DNA from: Terriglobia bacterium
GTDB lineage: Bacteria; Acidobacteriota; Terriglobia; UBA7540
Direction of reading: 5' to 3'
Length of the DNA: 33,151 bases
NCBI GenBank assembly: GCA_030041095.1
Contig: JASHON010000077.1
Span: forward strand, 1-33,151
This document shows positions 16,788 to 25,302 of this stretch, one piece after another. Made by a program: the position numbers and the translations under genes. The notes beneath the pieces are model-generated. The model had not been told where the DNA came from, searched no databases, and saw nothing but the letters and a program-made list of their open reading frames with translations. Numbering within the stretch: the stretch's first letter is position 1; every line of letters begins with the position of its first letter.

Positions 16788-17657
16788 TGCCGGATGGGTG
16801 CCTGGGCATAAAGGGCGATGCAGATCAGGAAACCAACGTCGCTGCGGCGGAGCGGGATTGGAATCAGGTCAAGACGCTTGCCACGCGGCTGGGGCAGAAG
16901 GAATGGGCGAATCGCGCGACGGGCGAGCTCGGCATTGTCGCGTATCTTCACGGCGATTACACGCAAGCGGCCGCGTTGATGAAGAAGGCGCTCGTTACGG
17001 CGGCGATCGAAGGCGACGACGGCACCGAGGTCTGGTATCTGGAACTGGTCGGGAACGGCATGAACGGCTTAGCAGGCTGCGGAAAAAGTTTTTTGGGAGA
17101 TGACGTAGCGCCGGCTTCCAGCCGGCAACTCCCCTCAATTCAACGGAGGCCGGCAAGAGGCCGTCGCTACATTCCCGCCGGCGCCGAGTTTTTCGGCAGC
17201 CTGTTGAACCGACACGCTGAAGCGATGATTTTCTTCGACCGTGCTCGACTACATCAACGACGGGCTTGACCCGGACCAACGCAACCTGACCATGCATCCG
17301 GTGGCTCTATCAGCGGCACAGCGGAGCCTGTTCCCTGACGAGGCAGTTCTGGAATATGTGCTCGCAGATACGGCTTCCTTCTGCCTGGCGTTTAATCAGA
17401 GCGCCGCGCAGATCGTGCGACTGCCGGTTGGCCGAATGCAGATCGCAGCAGTAGTCAGTCGGTATCGTGCCGCCATAGCCCAAGGGAAAAGTGATGTGCA
17501 GGACGCCGGCAAGCTCTTTTCGCTGCTCGTTGCGCCTGTGCCCGCATCTCTCCGGACGGAGCGTTTGATCGTTGTCCCGTATCCGTCCTGCGCTTCCCGT
17601 CAGTCTATGAAGTGGACGTTGCGGCGTGCGATGAGATGTACGTATTTATCGCTATGA
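16788..17657 (+). pseudogene. Decayed TPR/CHAT-domain gene interrupted by an inverted-repeat element
   Basis: Three pieces belong together. (1) 16788-17071 encodes KGDADQETNVAAAERDWNQ, WANRATGELGIVAYLHGDYTQA and VWYLELVGNG, typical of helical-repeat parts of acidobacterial CHAT proteins. (2) After the repeat element, 17204-17260 continues as NRHAEAMIFFDRA. (3) In another frame, 17241-17657 reads YINDGL ... SLFPDEAVLEYVLADTASFCLAF ... AGKLFSLLVAPVPASLRTERLIVVP, the N-terminal half of a CHAT (caspase-like peptidase) domain. The catalytic His/Cys region is lost, and the 5' end is missing. Defects: 132-bp in-frame insertion, an apparent two-base deletion near 17248 and 3' truncation. CHAT proteins act as proteases or regulators in defence and signalling; this copy cannot be a working protease. 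Confidence 0.7.
17073..17203. repeat. MITE-like inverted-repeat element, copy 3 (131 bp)
   Basis: Left terminus CAGGCTGCGGAAAAA (17073-17087) and right terminus TTTTTCGGCAGCCTG (17189-17203) differ at one position. The core contains GTAGCGCCGGC... and its partner GCCGGCAAGAGGCCGTCGCTAC, a long imperfect palindrome related to sequence at 25139-25190. Flanking TTA (17069-17071) and TTG (17204-17206) could be a decayed target duplication. It is embedded in the CHAT pseudogene. Confidence 0.75.
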
Positions 17658-17711
17658 ACTGGGTGGTGTAAGCTGCGACGAGGGAGCCCCGTCGGGATCC
17701 GATCTATCGTT

Positions 17712-20291
17712 TCACGCCATGGCGGGATCACTGTAACTTTCTCTACCCGTTTCAATGTGTCCGGCAAAGCGCTGTTCGTAGCCTGGCGCTCCGTCGACAT
17801 GAACCCTCAGGTCGTACCAGCTATGGGCCTGCAATAACGAGATGGTCAGCTTCGTGCGTACCCGGAGTCCGCCTGCCGGTCGAAGTTTCACAAGCCGCTG
17901 TTTGCCGCCCGCCGTCAAATCATCGACCACAACTGCCAAAGGATGATGGTGACTATGATGATAAAAATGCAGCTCAGCGTTTCCGGTTGCCTTTCCGTCA
18001 ATGATTTCGGGCTTGAGATAAACCTTCAGCAAGGGATCATTCAAGCTTCCACGGAACTCCCGATAGAATCCGTTAGGGCCATGTACGGTGAAATGATACA
18101 CACCTCCGGAGAAATCCTTTAACGGCCATTCATCCGACAGTCTGTCTCCGCTCGCGACGGCATAGTCACGCGCGTGAAAGGTTTCGAATGCCGGGAGTCC
18201 GACGTTGGCTTCCTGCAATCTGCCCATCGCATAAACCCGAAAGGGGGCCCCGGCGGCCGCTTTGCCAAATAGCTGGTTGTTCGCCGCAAAGCTCATCACA
18301 AATGCGCGTCTTTCCGTATTCAAACTGCCATCGACTTCCAATTCGTAAGGCAGCGCACAGGCCGGTCGCATGCCGCTCTCCTGCCGCGGCAGCAAAGGGG
18401 AATGTCGCAAATCATCGCGAACTGCGGAAATTTCCGCCTGGCTCAACGGGTGAAAATCGTCCGGTGTGGGCATGTATTGCGCTTCGTTGATCGAAACAAA
18501 AAGGGGATCACGTTCCAGCGGTTCAGGCAATCCTGTTTTTTCTCCGTCAAACTGGCGAAAAGTGGATGTCAAGTCGCCGCAGACTGTTCTTCTCCACTCC
18601 GTAATGTTGCTCTCGCGAATTGGTTTACCCGTCTTATGGCTTAGAAACTTTTCCAAAAACTGCAACATCGAAGTATGGTCGAAAACCTGAGAATTCACAT
18701 ACCCGCCACGGTTCCAAGGAGACGCGATCACCAGGGGAACACGGAATCCCAATCCGATTGGACCGGGGCGACCTTGCCACTTCGGGTGCCGCGTGCGAAT
18801 CTGTTCTTCCTCCTCCGCCGAGACATATTCGGCCCACGCATCGACGTTGCGGGAAGCTTTGCCCCTGTTCTCCTTTTGCGGGTCCGGCGGAACGAACGGC
18901 GGTACGTGGTCAAAGTAGCCGTCATTCTCATCGTAGCAAAGGATGAAGATCGTCTTTTTCCAGACCTCCGGATCTTGAGTGAGAATATCAAGCGCCTCGG
19001 AGACATACCATGCACCATACCAGGCTGAGGAAGGATGATCCGAGAAGTTCTCAGGCGCCACGATCCACGACACGCGCGGAAGATTGCCGGTACGAACGTC
19101 CTGACGAAACTGGTAAAACACATCTCCCTTCGGAACTTTCATCACACGCTCGAAGCCTCTCTCGCCGTAGCTGAGACTTGTGAGTTGCCGATAATACGGG
19201 TCGCCTTCGTTCGTAGCAAAAGCTTTTCGGTGTAAGTTCTTTTGTTCCGACGGCAGCTTCTCAAACGCGTCTTCCGTCCACGTTTCGAGATGATTTTGGA
19301 TCTGCTGACGTTCCGCGAAAAGCAGTGCCTTCTCCTTGCCCGCCGCCTGTGGATCGATGGCATCTTGGGCTTCCAGGGCCTCTAAATGCTTCAGCTTTTC
19401 CGAAATCTCCTTCGCTTTTTTCGAGAGATATTCGCGATGAGCGCGAGAGAAGCGCACATGGTACTGGGTAAAATACTCGAGAGGATTATCGCCAAAGTTC
19501 GATAGCCAATCATCTTCTTCGTCCGTCAATCCGGTCGGCAGACTGATCTCATTCTGATAAATCCGCCATGAGATATTGTTTTTCTCAAGCCTCTCAGGAA
19601 AAGTTTCCCAACTTAATGGCTTGTCATAGCCCATGTCCGCATTGCGAACGTGGGCATAAGAGTCGATGGACTTTTCAGCGCGCACCGTGCCCGTCCACAG
19701 GTACAACCGGTTCGGCTCGGTTGGCGTGAGGGACGAACAGAAATTCTGGTCGCAGATGGTGAAAGCATCGGCCATTGCGTAATAGAACGGAATATCTTCG
19801 CGAGTGTAATAGCCCATCGTCAGGGGCAAACGCGAATACTCAGCAGTTGTCGAAGCTTTGGCCTCGAGCCATAAGTCGTGCCGGCCCTCATTCCGTGCCT
19901 CTCCCTGGTCGATCCAGCCGTGCGGCAGCGATCCCATCCATGTGGCCTTCGTCTTCTTGATGTTGAAGCGAAATGGAGCGTACGTTTCGCCTGCGGCGTT
20001 CGTCTGCAACCACACGGGATTTCCATTCGGGAGGTGTATGATTCGCGGATCGTTGTGTCCTCGAACGCCACGCAAAGAACCGAAGGCATGATCGAATGAT
20101 CGATTTTCCTGCATCAAGATAACGACGTGCTCCGCGTCCAGATAGGAACTACCTGAAATGGGATCAATCGCAGTGGCGCGGCCAATCGGAGCCGCAAGCT
20201 CTTTTTCGATGGAGCCTGGGAAACACGTGAAAACGCCACCAGCGGCGGCCGTGAAGATTGCTTTTTTCAGGAATTCGCGCCGTGAATCCAT
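17712..20291 (-). CDS. Phosphocholine-type phospholipase C, Tat-exported
   Basis: An 859-residue hydrolase of the AcpA/phosphoesterase family (PF04185) that cleaves phospholipids to diacylglycerol and phosphorylated headgroup. The N-terminus is a clear Tat signal (SRREFLKKAIFTAAAGG). The catalytic domain starts HVVILMQENRSFDHAFGSLRGVRG, the family signature, and includes SWIVAPENFSDHPSSAWYG and FILCYDENDGYFDHVPPF (metal-binding Asp/His). A coiled-coil-like insert lies around 285-350 (KEISEKLKHLEALEAQ), making it longer than Pseudomonas PlcH. Two C-terminal DUF756 beta domains occupy about 665-850. AGGAGG sits four bases before the ATG. It lies 103 nt downstream of the AraC gene on the same strand, next to the phosphonate locus. 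Headgroup preference is not readable; an aminoethylphosphonate ester is a possible alternative substrate. Confidence 0.92.
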   Translation of the reverse strand: MDSRREFLKKAIFTAAAGGVFTCFPGSIEKELAAPIGRATAIDPISGSSYLDAEHVVILMQENRSFDHAFGSLRGVRGHNDPRIIHLPNGNPVWLQTNAAGETYAPFRFNIKKTKATWMGSLPHGWIDQGEARNEGRHDLWLEAKASTTAEYSRLPLTMGYYTREDIPFYYAMADAFTICDQNFCSSLTPTEPNRLYLWTGTVRAEKSIDSYAHVRNADMGYDKPLSWETFPERLEKNNISWRIYQNEISLPTGLTDEEDDWLSNFGDNPLEYFTQYHVRFSRAHREYLSKKAKEISEKLKHLEALEAQDAIDPQAAGKEKALLFAERQQIQNHLETWTEDAFEKLPSEQKNLHRKAFATNEGDPYYRQLTSLSYGERGFERVMKVPKGDVFYQFRQDVRTGNLPRVSWIVAPENFSDHPSSAWYGAWYVSEALDILTQDPEVWKKTIFILCYDENDGYFDHVPPFVPPDPQKENRGKASRNVDAWAEYVSAEEEEQIRTRHPKWQGRPGPIGLGFRVPLVIASPWNRGGYVNSQVFDHTSMLQFLEKFLSHKTGKPIRESNITEWRRTVCGDLTSTFRQFDGEKTGLPEPLERDPLFVSINEAQYMPTPDDFHPLSQAEISAVRDDLRHSPLLPRQESGMRPACALPYELEVDGSLNTERRAFVMSFAANNQLFGKAAAGAPFRVYAMGRLQEANVGLPAFETFHARDYAVASGDRLSDEWPLKDFSGGVYHFTVHGPNGFYREFRGSLNDPLLKVYLKPEIIDGKATGNAELHFYHHSHHHPLAVVVDDLTAGGKQRLVKLRPAGGLRVRTKLTISLLQAHSWYDLRVHVDGAPGYEQRFAGHIETGRESYSDPAMA

Positions 20292-20394
20292 TCATCCTCC
20301 TGCCAGCGACTCCGACCTCTGGGCCAATAGTTGATCCTCGAATTTACACCATTCTACTCTGACGAGATTAAACCATCATTCTTCTGGTGCTGGG

Positions 20395-21282
20395 TCAGGC
20401 AGGCGGCTGCGCTTCCGGGTCGCGGAGTTTATTCGGCGAACAGCTTTCGCGGAGCGAGCGCTTTCCAAGTTCCCGCCTGTATTGGCTCGGGGTCATTCCC
20501 GTGAAGCGGCGGAACACATTGGAAAAGTGGCTCTGATCCGCAAAGCCTGCTTCGACAGCAACCTCAGCCACCGGCCGATCAGTTTCCGAAAGCTGCTTCG
20601 AGGCGTATTCCACTCGGAACTGGCGGATGGCTTCTCCCACCGTCAGGCCGTAAGCTTTGTGAAAAGAGCTGGCCAGCCAGGCTGGGTGGACGTCTACTTC
20701 CGACGCAATTTGTTTCAGGCTTATCGCCTCTCGAAACCGATCGTGAACGATGTCTCGCACGCGCCGCAGCCAGGGAGGCGTCCGGAAGTCGTGGTTTTTG
20801 GCGCGGGCAACCTCCGACAAAAGCAGCAACAAAACGCCCTCCACTTCCAGGCACGAGGCTGAATCGCAGTCCATTTCCCTGAATCCCCGGTAAAGCCTTG
20901 AAAGAAGCCAGCGGTATTGCTGGCCCCGAAGGTTCGCGGGCGATCTGAGGGACTCCGGCCGGTTCTGGTCCGCGTCGAGCCGCGCCGGGTCGACTTCAAT
21001 GACTAATAAATGCACGCGTGACTGATGCGAGTTGTGCCAATGCACCACTCCCGAAGGGCAATAGTCGAGGGTCCCAGGCGTTGAGGTCCACGCCACGTTC
21101 CCCTCGAAAGAGTGTTTGAAGGCGCCGTCCATAGTGATCTTGATCAGGCTGTGTTCATGAAAATGCGGTGGCGTTCCCTGAAAGTCCTGAGAGTAGGATA
21201 ACTCGCTTAGTTTGAATCCCTCCAGCGCGCAATTCTTAACCCTTTCACCGAAAAATCGGCCGATTGACAAACCCTTTGCCAT
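20395..21282 (-). CDS. AraC-family transcriptional regulator
   Basis: A 295-residue one-component regulator. The N-terminal half is a cupin-like sensor (TPPHFHEHSLIKITMDGAF; His pair at about 38-42; PSGVVHWHNSHQSRVH). The C-terminal 100 residues are two AraC helix-turn-helix motifs: ISLKQIASEVDVHPAWLASSF and RPVAEVAVEAGFADQSHFSNVFRRFTGMTPSQYRRE, ending in the family signature. AAAGGTGG lies four to five bases before the ATG. It is divergent from the TonB receptor gene with a 325-nt shared upstream region that holds a 20-bp near-perfect dyad. It is the natural candidate to control both the phospholipase and the phosphonate genes. The ligand is unknown. Confidence 0.92.
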   Translation of the reverse strand: MAKGLSIGRFFGERVKNCALEGFKLSELSYSQDFQGTPPHFHEHSLIKITMDGAFKHSFEGNVAWTSTPGTLDYCPSGVVHWHNSHQSRVHLLVIEVDPARLDADQNRPESLRSPANLRGQQYRWLLSRLYRGFREMDCDSASCLEVEGVLLLLLSEVARAKNHDFRTPPWLRRVRDIVHDRFREAISLKQIASEVDVHPAWLASSFHKAYGLTVGEAIRQFRVEYASKQLSETDRPVAEVAVEAGFADQSHFSNVFRRFTGMTPSQYRRELGKRSLRESCSPNKLRDPEAQPPA

Positions 21283-21607
21283 AGAACCACCTTTCTGGCG
21301 GATGAATGCTGCATCTCGATTTCCTGACTTCAGTCAGGAACGCCTTCTGGGGGTGAGTTGTATGATCTCCAGGTTACGACAGGGTTATAGAGACTTGAAG
21401 ATTCGTCACGCTCCGGACGGAAGCGCATCGGCACGTCTCGACCTTAGTTTTGTTCAAGAAACTTACTGGCGTACAAGACCCCGATGGCTCCCTTGCGATA
21501 TAGATTAAACCACCTGGAAGTGGTCCCGGTCAACGCAGGAAGCTTGATTCAGGGTACCACGGCGATCCCGCAGGTTGTTTCGGACGGGCTTGCAGGAGGA
21601 AGAGGCG
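21283..21607. promoter_or_regulatory. Divergent control region between AraC and TonB genes
   Basis: 325 nt without a gene. The main visible element is the dyad at 21321-21340. A TATAGAT at about 21499-21505 could be a -10 for the receptor operon, but no matching -35 is clear. AGGAGG at 21594-21599 is the receptor's Shine-Dalgarno. Confidence 0.4.
21321..21340. promoter_or_regulatory. Near-perfect 20-bp dyad (candidate operator)
   Basis: TTCCTGACT at 21321-21329 and AGTCAGGAA at 21332-21340 are exact reverse complements separated by two bases. It lies 39 bases upstream of the AraC start and well upstream of the receptor gene. The two-base centre suits a protein dimer site better than an RNA hairpin. 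It could also be one copy of a dispersed palindrome. Confidence 0.45.
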
Positions 21608-24600
21608 ATGAAGTCACAAAAAAGTTCCCAGTTGAAGATGTTGGTGCACGCACTGCTGTTGATGCTTATTTGCGGCTGTAACGGCTTCGCACAAAGAGAC
21701 ATGGGCGCCATTGTCGGCACAGTCACGGATTCCTCTGGAGCGGTTGTGCCCACTGTAAATGTGACGGTCACGGAAGTGGACAAGCATGTCTCTTATCAGA
21801 CGCTCACGAACGACCGCGGGCAGTATGTCGTCACAGCTTTGCCGATCGGACGCTATACCGTGAAGGTTGAGAAGGATGGCTTCAAAGCAAGCGTCGCCGG
21901 CCCTTTTACGCTCAATGTTCAGCAGCGGCTGGACGTAAGCTTCAAACTGTCTCTCGGGAGGGTCACCCAAGCCGTTCATGTAAGCGGAATTTCAGCACAA
22001 TTGGAAACACAGACTTCAAGCCTGGGCCAGGTGATCAGCAGCCGGCAGATGGAGACTTTGCCGCTGAATGGACGCGACTTTGCGCAGTTGGCTTTGCTCA
22101 GCATGGGAGTTGTTCCGGCTGACCCGGGCGCAAGAAACATAGCCACCTATGGCTTCAGCTCCGACGGCGCCCGGGCCTACCAGGATAATTTCATGCTCGA
22201 CGGTGTGGACAATAATTCCATCCTCGCTGACCTGTTCAACAACACCAGCTACGCGGTCGAGCCTTCCCTGGACGGCTTGCAGGAATTCAAGGTTCAGACA
22301 AACGACTATAGTGCGGAATTCAGTCGCGGCAATGGTGCGGTCGTCAACGCTGTGACGAAGTCCGGAACCAACCAATTGCACGGGGACGTCTGGGAGTTCC
22401 TGCGCAATAATGGGCTGGATTCCCGGAGTTTTTTCAGTTCTACGGTGCCTGTTTATAAGCAGAACCAGTTTGGATTTACCCTGGGAGGACCGGTGACCAT
22501 CCCTCACGTCTACAATGGGCGGGATAAGACGTTCTTTTTTGGGGATTTTGAAGGCCTTCGGATTCGCGAGGGGCAGGTCTACACGGGGACAGTGCCGACA
22601 CTGGCTGAGCGGAACGGCGACTTCCAATCGCTGATTAATTACAATTCTCCCGTGACCAGCAACGGCCAACTGGTCCGTGACTGCAACGGACTCCCTACGT
22701 ATGCGGGCGAGATTTTCAACACGAAGCTCACACAACCCAGCGCAACCAGTCCCACTGGCCTGTGCGGGATGCCTTTCGCGTACGATTCGTCCGGCCAGCC
22801 GGCAAATCTGATGGGATCGAGTGTCATCGACCCGCTCTCTGCCAAGCTGGCCAATCTTTGGGGCCTCCCGAACGTTTCGACTCCGGGATATAACTTTATT
22901 TCGCAGCCGGAGGCGACGACCGACCAGAATAATTTTGACCTTCGGCTCGATCACGTCTTTTCGGCGAAGGACCGAGGCTTCGTCCGCTATAGCTACGAGA
23001 ATCAGCCGTCTCTGATCCCCGAAATCTTTCAGGCCACGGGCGGCTACGGCACCAACTTTTCCGCCGGAATTCAGAACTTCTTTGAAGAGAACGTCGCTCT
23101 CAGCGAAACTCACACTTTTTCTCCGTCGCTCTTAAACGAATTCCGGTTCGGATACAGCCGCATCAATGCTCACCGCTACCCATGGGGATATCAGCAGGAT
23201 CTCTCGGCGGAGATTCCAAACGTTCCGTTCAGCCCTGGAGACGGCGGCTGGCCGGAATTTGATTTTTCGGGTTTTACGGGGTTTGGAGATCATTCCGATC
23301 TGCCGACCGTAGAAAAACAGAACGTCTTCGAGCCAAGTGACACTCTCACTTGGGTTCACAGCAGCCATACCGTCAAGTTTGGCGCGGACCTTCTTCCTGA
23401 CGAAGAGTTCACCATCATGCAGCCGGGCGCGGCGCGGGGCGATTGGGAATTTGACAACCAGTTTACGGATAACCCCGGCGAACCCGGCACCGGAGGGTCG
23501 ACGGTGGCTTCTTTCCTGCTCGGTGTTCCGGACAACGTGGAAGTGACGACGCTGAAGAACATCTACTACGTTCGGAACATTCTGGGCTTCTTTGCGCAGG
23601 ATGATTGGAGAGCCACTTCGAAGCTCACGCTCAATCTGGGCTTGCGATACGATTACTTTGGAAACATTCACGAAGCGCAGAATGAAATGGGAAATTTTGA
23701 CATCCCAACAAACACGATGATTATCCCGAGCGGCAGCACTGCGCAGCTTACACCCATCCTGGCTGGCATGATTAACCTCAGCGCCACAGGCAGCCCCGGC
23801 CTGGTTCCACAGCAACTCGACACGGTAAGCCCGAGGGTTGGCTTGGCGTATCGCTTGAACGACCGTTTAGTGATCAGGACCGGGTACGGAGTTTTTTATA
23901 GCGGCTATGAGAACGGTCCGTGGTCAAACCCAAGCCCTGGTTACAATTCTCCATTTTATGTGCAAGAGGAGTGGTCCACGCCCTGCGGCGCTCCTTCCGC
24001 CAATCCCGCTTTAGGAACCGCCGACTGTGCGCTTCCGCAGGGCCTCGATCAGATGTCGAATGGGCTGCCGCCCAATTCACTGGGCAACCCCAGCGCACCT
24101 CTCTTGGTGTCGTGGAACACCGGCATAAAAAACCCGGAGATGCAGGAGTGGAACTTCACCACTGAGTACCAACTACCAGGCAACACTTTACTTCAGGTCG
24201 CCTACGCCGCGTCGAGAGGAAGCGACCTTTACATCTGGTTCAACGGAAATCAGGCTGCCCCCACCGCGAATCCCAGCGCTCCGACCGCCCCGCGCCGCCC
24301 CGATCCTGCCATCGACGAGGGAATTAATGAGCTCAGTTCGCAGGGGTACTCCACTTATAATGCTTTGCAAGCCCGAGTGGAGAAACGGTGGTCCAACGGG
24401 TTATCGTTCCTGACGAGCTACGAGTGGGGCCACGCGCTGGATAACGGATCCTCCGCGAACATCAATTCCGGCAACAACAGCGGTCTTCGCGATTTTCTTC
24501 TGTATCCACAGTTGGACTATGGAAACGCCGATTTTGACATGCGTCAGCGATTCGTCACCAGCTACATGTACCAGCTTCCGTTCGGTCCCGGGGGGCGGTG

Positions 24601-25072
24601 GGGAGGCAATATCTCAGGTTTGGCGGGCCGCTTATTGGGCGGCTGGAATACAGCCGGCATCCTTACCTTCCAGACGGGTAATTGGTACACGGTTGAGGAT
24701 AGCAACGCAAATTTCGCAAACTCCGACGGAAATCAAAACCCTGACCTGATCGGCAATCCAAACGGCAGGCCTTGCGTCCCAGGAACATTGTTCAACACCT
24801 GCGCTTTTGCGAATCCTCCCCTGGGCTCCCTGGGCAACGCAGGCATCAATATCGTTCAAGAACCGGGAGTGATTGCCTGGGACATGTCGTTGTTAAAGAA
24901 CTTCCGACTCACGGAATCGAAAAGCTTACAATTCAGGGCAGAGTTCTTCAATATTCTGAATCATCCGAACCTCACCACAGGCAATTTGCAGTTCGGCAGC
25001 TCGAATCTGGGTTTTCCGAGTGCTGCGTCGACGCCGCGTGAAATCCAGTTTGCCCTGAAGCTTTATTTTTGA
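21608..25072 (+). CDS. Large TonB-dependent receptor, Oar-like acidobacterial type
   Basis: A 1154-residue outer-membrane importer. ATG 21608 has AGGAGG eight bases upstream and begins a signal peptide (hydrophobic LVHALLLMLICGCNGFAQ). Residues about 30-115 are a carboxypeptidase-regulatory-like beta domain (IVGTVTDSSGAVVPTVNVTV, LPIGRYTVKVEKDGF). The plug follows with METLPLNGRDFAQL, DGVDNN and EFKVQTNDYSAEFSRGNGAVVN. The rest is a beta-barrel, with FAQDDWRATSKLTLNLGLRYDYFG and the terminal FALKLYF ending in Phe as outer-membrane proteins do. Such receptors in Acidobacteriota import oligosaccharides or other bulky nutrients using TonB energy. Here it precedes a glycosidase and phosphonate genes. 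The cargo is inferred only from neighbours. Confidence 0.93.
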   Translation: MKSQKSSQLKMLVHALLLMLICGCNGFAQRDMGAIVGTVTDSSGAVVPTVNVTVTEVDKHVSYQTLTNDRGQYVVTALPIGRYTVKVEKDGFKASVAGPFTLNVQQRLDVSFKLSLGRVTQAVHVSGISAQLETQTSSLGQVISSRQMETLPLNGRDFAQLALLSMGVVPADPGARNIATYGFSSDGARAYQDNFMLDGVDNNSILADLFNNTSYAVEPSLDGLQEFKVQTNDYSAEFSRGNGAVVNAVTKSGTNQLHGDVWEFLRNNGLDSRSFFSSTVPVYKQNQFGFTLGGPVTIPHVYNGRDKTFFFGDFEGLRIREGQVYTGTVPTLAERNGDFQSLINYNSPVTSNGQLVRDCNGLPTYAGEIFNTKLTQPSATSPTGLCGMPFAYDSSGQPANLMGSSVIDPLSAKLANLWGLPNVSTPGYNFISQPEATTDQNNFDLRLDHVFSAKDRGFVRYSYENQPSLIPEIFQATGGYGTNFSAGIQNFFEENVALSETHTFSPSLLNEFRFGYSRINAHRYPWGYQQDLSAEIPNVPFSPGDGGWPEFDFSGFTGFGDHSDLPTVEKQNVFEPSDTLTWVHSSHTVKFGADLLPDEEFTIMQPGAARGDWEFDNQFTDNPGEPGTGGSTVASFLLGVPDNVEVTTLKNIYYVRNILGFFAQDDWRATSKLTLNLGLRYDYFGNIHEAQNEMGNFDIPTNTMIIPSGSTAQLTPILAGMINLSATGSPGLVPQQLDTVSPRVGLAYRLNDRLVIRTGYGVFYSGYENGPWSNPSPGYNSPFYVQEEWSTPCGAPSANPALGTADCALPQGLDQMSNGLPPNSLGNPSAPLLVSWNTGIKNPEMQEWNFTTEYQLPGNTLLQVAYAASRGSDLYIWFNGNQAAPTANPSAPTAPRRPDPAIDEGINELSSQGYSTYNALQARVEKRWSNGLSFLTSYEWGHALDNGSSANINSGNNSGLRDFLLYPQLDYGNADFDMRQRFVTSYMYQLPFGPGGRWGGNISGLAGRLLGGWNTAGILTFQTGNWYTVEDSNANFANSDGNQNPDLIGNPNGRPCVPGTLFNTCAFANPPLGSLGNAGINIVQEPGVIAWDMSLLKNFRLTESKSLQFRAEFFNILNHPNLTTGNLQFGSSNLGFPSAASTPREIQFALKLYF

Positions 25073-25302
25073 TACAGCCTCGTTCGCAGGAATCATCAAC
25101 CGCCCACAGCAAGGTCCCAGTTTTGGGTTCGGCGGTCGCTGTGGCGCTGGCATCTTGCCGGCATTTGCCGCCGGGACGGCGGCGCTACGATCCCAAAACT
25201 GAGGGCTCACCGCCCACAAAAACGTACGGTCGGCGCGACGAAGGCTTCTTTTGCCCGTGCGCCACCGGGGCCTGCAGGCAGGCGGCGCTAAGTCGAGCAA
25301 AC
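25073..25302. repeat. Repeat-bearing spacer between receptor and glycosidase genes
   Basis: CCCAGTTTTGGG (25116-25127) and CCCAAAACTG (25192-25201) form a ten-bp inverted pair enclosing a second palindrome (TGGCGCTGGCATCTTGCCGGC ... split around GGCGGCGCTA). A further GGCGGCGCTA occurs at 25281-25290. The glycosidase frame stays open through here from TTG 25069, but the composition is that of repeats, not of protein. Confidence 0.5.

Noticed and set aside
4482..17203. CRISPR array among the scattered repeats
   Set aside because: Repeats are dispersed, inverted and kilobases apart, with no regular repeat-spacer pattern.
22016..23113. 365-codon minus-strand frame inside the TonB receptor gene
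   Set aside because: Shadow; low-complexity Arg/Val/Ile-rich translation without motifs, while the sense strand is a clear receptor.
25069..25302. TTG start of the glycosidase overlapping the receptor stop codon
   Set aside because: Would place the signal peptide about 85 residues inside the protein; the upstream codons are palindromic repeats.
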